Of a stretch of DNA of 49,936 bases, positions 44,118-49,936 are shown piece by piece. Both the position numbers and the translations under genes were made by a program. The DNA comes from Paracoccaceae bacterium (lineage in GTDB: Bacteria; Pseudomonadota; Alphaproteobacteria; Rhodobacterales; Rhodobacteraceae). How positions within the stretch are numbered: the stretch's first letter is position 1; every line of letters begins with the position of its first letter. The stretch is taken from contig CACPBQ010000011.1 of assembly GCA_902632125.1 (NCBI GenBank), forward strand, positions 1 to 49,936, in the 5' to 3' direction. The notes under the pieces were generated by a model that did no database searches, was not told the origin of the DNA, and saw only the letters and a program-made list of their open reading frames with translations.

Positions 44118-46961
44118 ATGGCCGAGCAAAATAATATAGAAGTTCGTGGTGCTCGTGAACATAATTTAAAGTCTGTTGATGTAGATATTCCAAGAAATAA
44201 GCTTGTAGTAATCACTGGTTTATCAGGTTCTGGAAAATCTTCTTTAGCTTTTGATACAATTTACGCTGAAGGTCAGCGTCGGTATGTTGAAAGCTTGTCA
44301 GCTTATGCCCGGCAATTTTTAAACATGATGGAAAAACCTGATGTCGATCACATATCCGGCCTGTCTCCAGCGATTTCAATTGAGCAGAAAACAACCTCAA
44401 AAAATCCTCGCTCAACAGTAGGCACAGTAACCGAAATTTATGATTATTTAAGATTGTTATTCGCAAGAGCTGGGACACCTTACAGCCCAGCGACTGGGCT
44501 ACCAATCGAAGCGCAACAAGTTCAGGATATGGTCGATAGAGTTCTTGACCTAGAGCATGGAACTAGAGCTTATTTGCTAGCTCCGATTGTCAGAGACCGT
44601 AAAGGTGAGTATAAAAAAGAGTTTATAGAATTAAAAAAGACTGGATTTCAAAGAGTTAAAGTAAATGATGAATTCTATGACCTGGATGATCCCCCTGTTC
44701 TAGATAAAAAGTTTCGACATAATATTGATGTCGTTGTTGACCGTTTGGTGATAAAAGAAGATATGGCTACTCGTTTAGCTGATAGTTTTAGAACAGCTTT
44801 AGACTTAGCAGACGGCATAGCAATATTGGAAACAGCTCCCCAAGAAGAAGCGATTGAAATTGAGCGAATTACTTTCTCAGAAAATTTTGCTTGCCCAGTT
44901 AGTGGTTTTACTATTCCTGAAATTGAACCAAGATTGTTCTCTTTTAATGCACCGTTTGGAGCCTGTCCCGATTGTGACGGTTTAGGACAAGAGTTGTATT
45001 TTGATGAACGTTTAGTTGTTCCAGATCAAAATTTAACAATAAAGGATGGCGCGCTTGCACCGTGGCGAAAAGGTAAGAGCCCATATTATATGCAAACTAT
45101 TGAAGCTATTGCAAAGCATTTATCTTTTGATCCTTCTTTTCGATGGAAGGATCTTAGTAACAAAGTAAAACAAATCTTCTTATATGGTTCGGGCGACGAA
45201 GAGATCAATTTCAGATATGATGAGGGAGGTCGAATTTATCAGGTTAGTCGTACTTTTGAAGGTGTAATTCCGAATATGGAAAGACGGTATAGAGAAACTG
45301 ACAGTAATTGGATTCGAGAAGAATTTGAGAATTATCAAAATAATAGGCCGTGTGGAGCTTGCTCAGGTTACAGACTTCGGCCTGAAGCCCTTGCCGTAAA
45401 AATAAATAAGTCACACATTGGGCAAGTTGTTCAGTTATCAATAAAAGACGCACTTGAATGGTGTCAAAGTGTGCCAAAAGCTCTAAGCAAACAAAAAAAC
45501 GAGATTGCGAATACAATCTTGAAAGAAATAATCGAACGGCTAGGTTTTTTAAATAATGTTGGTTTAGAATATCTAACTTTATCCAGAAGCGCGGGCACGC
45601 TGTCTGGCGGGGAGAGCCAAAGAATTAGATTGGCAAGTCAGATCGGTAGCGGATTAACTGGTGTTTTATATGTTTTAGACGAGCCCTCAATTGGGCTGCA
45701 TCAACGCGATAATGATCGGTTATTACAGACGTTAAAAAATTTAAGAGATCAAGGTAACACAGTTATTGTCGTAGAACATGATGAAGAAGCCATTAGAGAG
45801 GCAGACTACGTATTTGATATAGGACCTGGGGCAGGGGTGCATGGAGGTCAAATAGTAAGTCATGGTTTACCATCACATATTGAAAAAGACCAAAGTTCGC
45901 TAACTGGCAAATATTTAAGTGGAAAGTTGGCAATACCTGTTCCTAAAGAGAGAAGGAATGGAAACGGTAAAAAAATTTCAGTCGTAAAGGCGACTGGAAA
46001 TAATTTAAAAAAAATCAACGCTGAATTTCCACTAGGAAAATTTGTCTGTGTTACTGGAGTTTCAGGTGGTGGAAAATCTACTTTAACGATTGAAACACTG
46101 TTCAAGACAGCCTCTATGCGATTGAATGGCGCAAAACAAACTCCTGCTCCCTGTGAAACAATCAAAGGGTTAGAGTTTTTAGATAAAGTTATTGATATTG
46201 ACCAAAGACCGATTGGGAGAACTCCACGGTCTAATCCTGCTACTTACACTGGAGCATTTACACCTATTCGCGATTGGTTTTCTGGTCTTCCTGAAGCGCG
46301 GACAAGAGGGTACAAACCAGGTAGGTTCAGCTTTAATGTTAAAGGCGGAAGATGCGAAGCCTGTCAAGGAGATGGCGTCATTAAAATAGAAATGCACTTT
46401 CTTCCTGATGTCTATGTAACTTGTGAAACATGTGATGGTGCAAGATACAATCGAGAGACTTTAGAAATAAAATTCAAAGCAAAAAGTATTGCTGACATTT
46501 TAGATATGACAGTTGAAGATGCCCAAGAGTTTTTTAAAGCGGTTCCAAGTATTAGAGAAAAAATGGATGCGCTTGTAAGGGTTGGTTTGGGATATATAAA
46601 AGTAGGGCAGCAGGCTACAACTCTTTCTGGCGGAGAAGCTCAGCGTGTAAAGTTATCTAAAGAGCTTTCAAAGAGATCGACTGGAAGGACACTTTATATT
46701 TTGGATGAACCAACGACTGGCCTTCACTTTGACGACGTTCGTAAATTATTAGAAGTTCTCCATGAGCTTGTCGACCAAGGTAATACAGTGATTGTCATAG
46801 AGCATAATTTGGATGTTATTAAAACTGCTGATCATATATTAGATATTGGTCCTGAGGGCGGCGATGGAGGCGGGAAGCTTATAGCTTATGGATCACCAGA
46901 GAAAGTGTCGCAGTCTAAATGCAGCCACACCGCTAAGTATCTTAAACCGCTTTTACGTTAA
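44118..46961 (+). CDS. uvrA: excinuclease ABC subunit A
   Basis: UvrA is the damage-recognition ATPase of nucleotide excision repair. The ~947-residue protein has two ABC modules, with Walker [10 protein letters not shown] and GVSGGGKST, signatures [12 protein letters not shown] and [12 protein letters not shown], and the second zinc finger CEACQGDG...CETCDG intact. In the first zinc module, Cys259-Pro-Val-Ser262 replaces the usual Cys-x2-Cys, while Cys283-x2-Cys286 remains. ATG 44118 is chosen over TTG 44115, although GAGGT (44103-44107) spaces better to the TTG. It works with mfd, also in this window. Confidence 0.97.
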   Translation: MAEQNNIEVRGAREHNLKSVDVDIPRNKLVVITGLSGSGKSSLAFDTIYAEGQRRYVESLSAYARQFLNMMEKPDVDHISGLSPAISIEQKTTSKNPRSTVGTVTEIYDYLRLLFARAGTPYSPATGLPIEAQQVQDMVDRVLDLEHGTRAYLLAPIVRDRKGEYKKEFIELKKTGFQRVKVNDEFYDLDDPPVLDKKFRHNIDVVVDRLVIKEDMATRLADSFRTALDLADGIAILETAPQEEAIEIERITFSENFACPVSGFTIPEIEPRLFSFNAPFGACPDCDGLGQELYFDERLVVPDQNLTIKDGALAPWRKGKSPYYMQTIEAIAKHLSFDPSFRWKDLSNKVKQIFLYGSGDEEINFRYDEGGRIYQVSRTFEGVIPNMERRYRETDSNWIREEFENYQNNRPCGACSGYRLRPEALAVKINKSHIGQVVQLSIKDALEWCQSVPKALSKQKNEIANTILKEIIERLGFLNNVGLEYLTLSRSAGTLSGGESQRIRLASQIGSGLTGVLYVLDEPSIGLHQRDNDRLLQTLKNLRDQGNTVIVVEHDEEAIREADYVFDIGPGAGVHGGQIVSHGLPSHIEKDQSSLTGKYLSGKLAIPVPKERRNGNGKKISVVKATGNNLKKINAEFPLGKFVCVTGVSGGGKSTLTIETLFKTASMRLNGAKQTPAPCETIKGLEFLDKVIDIDQRPIGRTPRSNPATYTGAFTPIRDWFSGLPEARTRGYKPGRFSFNVKGGRCEACQGDGVIKIEMHFLPDVYVTCETCDGARYNRETLEIKFKAKSIADILDMTVEDAQEFFKAVPSIREKMDALVRVGLGYIKVGQQATTLSGGEAQRVKLSKELSKRSTGRTLYILDEPTTGLHFDDVRKLLEVLHELVDQGNTVIVIEHNLDVIKTADHILDIGPEGGDGGGKLIAYGSPEKVSQSKCSHTAKYLKPLLR

Positions 46962-46982
46962 GCTTTATTTGTGACGACAGCA

Positions 46983-48284
46983 TTATTTTTCGGGTATTAA
47001 TCCCCGTGGACTGAATCTTAATACTAACAAAAGAAGAATTCCCATGGTTAGTAACCGCATATGCGCAACGCTATCCATTAAATGGAGTTTGAGTGCGCTA
47101 TCTTCAGCAAGACCTGACGTCAAAATAAGCATTAAAAATTGACCGATTGGCTCAACCTGGACCCATAAAAACCAAATTATGAAACCGCCTAACACGGCGC
47201 CCAAATTGTTGCCAGATCCGCCAACTATTACCATAACCCAAATAAGAAATGTATACCTCAGGGGTTGGTAAGTTCCTGGTGTAAGCTGACTGTCTAGTGT
47301 TGTCATCATAGCGCCGGCTATGCCGCAAATGGCTGAACCAAGTATAAAAATTTGCAGATGTCTACCCGTAACATTTTTCCCCATGGCTTCAGCAGCCACC
47401 TCATTATCGCGAATTGCGCGCATCATTCTGCCCCAAGGGCTGTGAAGTGCTCGCTGTGCCAATATGAATATCACAATTAAAACAATCGAAAAAAGACCAG
47501 CATATATTAATTTTACATAAAGAGTTGAGGCCGTGACCGGATCTATACCAATGCTGTTTGCGGTATTCACGAATTTGTCGTTCTGCTGTAAATCTATTTC
47601 GTATGGAGCGGGTCTGGGTAATCCTATAACGTTCTTGACGCCACGAGCTAACCAATCTTCATTTTTAATAATCGCAATTATTATTTCGGCAATACCAAGT
47701 GTAGCAATAGCAAGATAATCAGATCTTAGTCCTAATGCAGTCTTTCCTATCACCCATGCGGCTCCAGCAGCGAGTAAACCGCCTATTGGCCATGCAACAA
47801 GTATTGGTAAGCCAAGGCCGCCTAGGTAACCGGTTGACGCCGGATTTACAGCTTCTACTGCAACTACACCAGTATCGAAAATAGTTCGGTATATAAAAAA
47901 ACCTGCAATTGCTAAAATTAGGGCACCCCAAAATTTTTGTCGGCTATTTACAATCTTTTTGATCCATAGCCCGATGGTAACAATTACAAATATCCCAAAG
48001 ACAATAGCCCCAATAATACGAATGCCGCCAACTGACCACGACTCGTAGACTGGAGGTGCCGATACTAAGACAGCGGCCAAACCACCTAAGGCCACAAAAC
48101 CCATTATTCCTACGTTGAAAAGTCCAGCGAAGCCCCACTGTATATTAACCCCGAGTGACATAATTGCGCTTATCAATCCCATATTCAAAATAAGCAAGGC
48201 GGTATTCCAGCTCTGAACAAAACCAGTTATCAAAATTAGAAAGACGACCAATATGAATAGAAGTGCTATCTTTAAATTTTCCAT
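46983..48284 (-). CDS. livM: branched-chain amino acid ABC transporter permease LivM
   Basis: A 433-residue inner-membrane permease of the HAAT family with about ten helices. It has the LivM hallmarks NIQWGFAGLFNVGIMGFVAL, LRSDYLAIATLGIAEII and the EAA-like AIRDNEVAAEAMGKN loop. The length fits long LivM forms. The start shares a base with the livH stop, so the two permeases are coupled. Solute may be branched-chain amino acids, amides or urea-like compounds; no binding protein is visible to decide. Confidence 0.92.
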   Translation of the reverse strand: MENLKIALLFILVVFLILITGFVQSWNTALLILNMGLISAIMSLGVNIQWGFAGLFNVGIMGFVALGGLAAVLVSAPPVYESWSVGGIRIIGAIVFGIFVIVTIGLWIKKIVNSRQKFWGALILAIAGFFIYRTIFDTGVVAVEAVNPASTGYLGGLGLPILVAWPIGGLLAAGAAWVIGKTALGLRSDYLAIATLGIAEIIIAIIKNEDWLARGVKNVIGLPRPAPYEIDLQQNDKFVNTANSIGIDPVTASTLYVKLIYAGLFSIVLIVIFILAQRALHSPWGRMMRAIRDNEVAAEAMGKNVTGRHLQIFILGSAICGIAGAMMTTLDSQLTPGTYQPLRYTFLIWVMVIVGGSGNNLGAVLGGFIIWFLWVQVEPIGQFLMLILTSGLAEDSALKLHLMDSVAHMRLLTMGILLLLVLRFSPRGLIPEK

Positions 48285-49294
48285 TAAAAAGCCTTCCCTC
48301 TAAACAATCCTGTTGGGCGGAAAAGTAAGACCACAACTAGTATCACAAAACTAACTGCAAATTTATAGTCGGTTGATAGGAGTTGCATGAGACTTGTCGG
48401 TTCAAAAGACTCAGGTAGACTGTACTTCAAAACCTTTTTCCAGGCATAAGTTATGGTAACCTCTGAAAATGCAACGATGAAACCTCCAGCTATGGCGCCA
48501 ATAGGATTTCCTAAACCGCCTACGATTGCAGATGCAAATATGGGAAGAAGTAGTTGGAAATAGACAAATGGTTTGAAAGATTTATCTAAACCATATAGCG
48601 TTCCCGCTACAGTTGCCAAAGCTGCAACAATTAGCCAAGTCACCGTTACAACTTTTTCTGGATTAATCCCCGATAATAAAGCTAAATCTTCGTTATCCGA
48701 GTAGGCTCTCATTGATTTACCCGTTCGTGTTTTATTCAAAAACCAAAACAAAATAAGAACCACCAAAACTGCGGTGATTATTGTTATTCCCTGTGTTGTT
48801 TTGAAAGCCAGTCCTTCGCGTAAACCTGTTAACTGTTTAAACTCTCTAACTGAAATAATAAATCTTTCACCATCGGCAAAACGTTGATCATTTGGTCCGA
48901 TAATAAAACGAACCAAACCGTTCATAATAAACATTATGCCCATGGAAACGATTACTAATATTACAGGCTTTGCTTTTTGCTTTCTGTAAAAACGATATAC
49001 GACACGATCGGTGGCCAGAATGAATAATGAGCACACAACTATGCCAAATGGTAATGCTAAAATAGCGGTTGGAAAAGGACCAAGGCTTACTCCCATTCCT
49101 TGCAACCACCAGGTCGCAAGAACTGTCATCATAGCTCCAAAGGCCATGGTGTCTCCGTGGGCAAAGTTTGAAAACCTCAAGATACCATAGATTAAGGTAA
49201 CACCGAGTGCTCCAAGTGCAAGCTGGCTTCCATAAGCTAGTGCAGGTATAAAAACAAAATTAGAAAAAACAATTAATGCATTTAATAAATCCAT
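48284..49294 (-). CDS. livH: branched-chain amino acid ABC transporter permease LivH
   Basis: A 336-residue permease, partner of livM, with about eight helices. Visible family features are LGALGVTLIYGILRFSNFAHGD, RAYSDNEDLALLSGINPEKV and GGLGNPIGAIAGGF. The stop overlaps the livM start by one base, and the start lies two bases after the livF stop, giving a livF-livH-livM order on the minus strand. Confidence 0.92.
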   Translation of the reverse strand: MDLLNALIVFSNFVFIPALAYGSQLALGALGVTLIYGILRFSNFAHGDTMAFGAMMTVLATWWLQGMGVSLGPFPTAILALPFGIVVCSLFILATDRVVYRFYRKQKAKPVILVIVSMGIMFIMNGLVRFIIGPNDQRFADGERFIISVREFKQLTGLREGLAFKTTQGITIITAVLVVLILFWFLNKTRTGKSMRAYSDNEDLALLSGINPEKVVTVTWLIVAALATVAGTLYGLDKSFKPFVYFQLLLPIFASAIVGGLGNPIGAIAGGFIVAFSEVTITYAWKKVLKYSLPESFEPTSLMQLLSTDYKFAVSFVILVVVLLFRPTGLFRGKAF

Positions 49295-49296
49295 AA

Positions 49297-49936
49297 TTAT
49301 CCTCCTAAAAAAGACTTTCTTACTTCTGGATCCGCTAAAAGTTCCTTTCCTGAGCCTGTGTAGGCATTTCTTCCCTGTACCATCACAAAGCCGGTATCTG
49401 CAATTCCCAAGGCTTGCCGCGCGTTTTGTTCGACCATCAAAATGGGAATTCCTGTACGGCTTACCTCAATAATCCTATCAAACAATTCATCCATTACGAT
49501 TGGGCTTACACCGGCAGTTGGTTCATCTAACATAAGAATTTTCGGCTGCGTCATCAATGCGCGTCCTACGGCAACTTGCTGCCTTTGACCTCCTGATAGC
49601 TCACCAGCTGCTTGTCTCCTTTTTTCTTTAAGTGTCGGGAAAAGTTCAAAAACTTGCTCTAGTGTATCGGAAAAATCATCCTCTCTGATAAAAGCCCCCA
49701 TTTCCAAATTTTCCTCAACGGTCATTGAGGTAAAAATATTTTGATTTTGTGGAACAAAGCCCATTCCCGCTCTGACCCTATCTTGTGTACTAAAATTTGA
49801 AATATCTATACCATCCAACAAAATATTACCTTCACGAACATCCAACATCCCAAAGATAGCCTTCATTGCGGTTGATTTACCTGCTCCATTAGGGCCAACA
49901 ATCACGGCAATTTCACCTTTACCAACTGATATGTCA
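49297..49936 (-). CDS. livF: branched-chain amino acid ABC transporter ATP-binding protein LivF, 5'-truncated by window edge
   Basis: The frame remains open to the right edge, so the GTG at 49905 is internal and the true start lies outside. The visible ~212 residues have Walker A VGPNGAGKST, Q-loop FVPQNQNIF, signature ELSGGQRQQVAVGRAL and Walker B ILMLDEPTAGV, with the LivF-type ending ADPEVRKSFLGG. It energises the LivHM permease. livG and the binding protein are not between these genes, so they probably lie beyond the edge. Confidence 0.92.
   Translation of the reverse strand, partial: DISVGKGEIAVIVGPNGAGKSTAMKAIFGMLDVREGNILLDGIDISNFSTQDRVRAGMGFVPQNQNIFTSMTVEENLEMGAFIREDDFSDTLEQVFELFPTLKEKRRQAAGELSGGQRQQVAVGRALMTQPKILMLDEPTAGVSPIVMDELFDRIIEVSRTGIPILMVEQNARQALGIADTGFVMVQGRNAYTGSGKELLADPEVRKSFLGG

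Noticed and set aside
1-49936. CRISPR arrays, tRNA or rRNA genes, insertion sequences, prophage or defence islands
   Set aside because: No direct-repeat array, RNA gene signature, transposase, integrase or known defence protein was seen. The HNH protein lacks a modification or immunity partner.

Overview
This window looks like core chromosome of an AT-rich marine alphaproteobacterium, most likely a low-GC member of the Rhodobacterales (roseobacter lineage). That placement is inferred from several lineage habits seen together: ribosomal protein L21 with a C-terminal helix-hairpin-helix extension, S9 with an acidic N-terminal extension, an IscR whose cluster cysteines are replaced, a magnesium-type HemB, OlsB/OlsA ornithine-lipid genes, a SUF operon carrying two extra membrane proteins, and a perfect Irr-type (ICE) operator. 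No rRNA, tRNA, CRISPR array, insertion sequence, integrase or phage gene was seen. GC content was judged by eye only.

Layout, left to right. 1-4672 holds the end of a DNA glycosylase gene, a carboxylesterase, an HNH protein, rplM-rpsI and the translational GTPase typA (minus). 4790-7193 (minus) has an MttB-family methyltransferase without pyrrolysine and an SGNH hydrolase. 7460-12657 is rplU-rpmA, a strong terminator, a LysE-type exporter, obgE, proB and proA. 12728-14588 has a small DUF3553 gene missed by length cut-offs, then olsB-olsA. 14566-20038 has a ThiE-like protein (minus), a TrmJ-type RNA methyltransferase, ctaA and gyrA (minus). 20180-25895 has a SYLF lipoprotein, hemB, a small membrane protein and mfd. 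25896-26549 is an alpha/beta hydrolase (minus).

26692-34097 is the centrepiece: iscR, a short cysteine desulfurase, sufB, sufC, sufD, two small membrane proteins and sufS, nearly all overlapping or abutting. A putative sigma70-type promoter upstream of iscR carries a perfect ICE/Irr box across its -10, suggesting both iron/heme (Irr) and Fe-S status (IscR) control. 34132-37228 (minus) has a tiny membrane ORF, an EamA transporter, a three-domain VOC/bicupin protein and a Tat-exported DUF882 peptidase, divergent from an L,D-transpeptidase (37507). lpxD, an acyl carrier protein and a ketoacyl-ACP synthase follow as a cell-envelope lipid cluster (39146-41741), then an MFS transporter, glucokinase (minus), uvrA and a branched-chain amino-acid-type ABC transporter (livM, livH and partial livF, minus) running off the right edge.

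Coding density is high. Three gene pairs share a four-base TTGA stop/start, two share ATGA, and convergent genes overlap or abut. There is no intergenic stretch above 300 bases. I did not find an obviously undescribed multi-gene system; the best leads are the iron-control promoter with its non-canonical IscR, the membrane-protein pair inside the suf operon, the orphan MttB homologue, the L21 fusion and several unexplained dyads.
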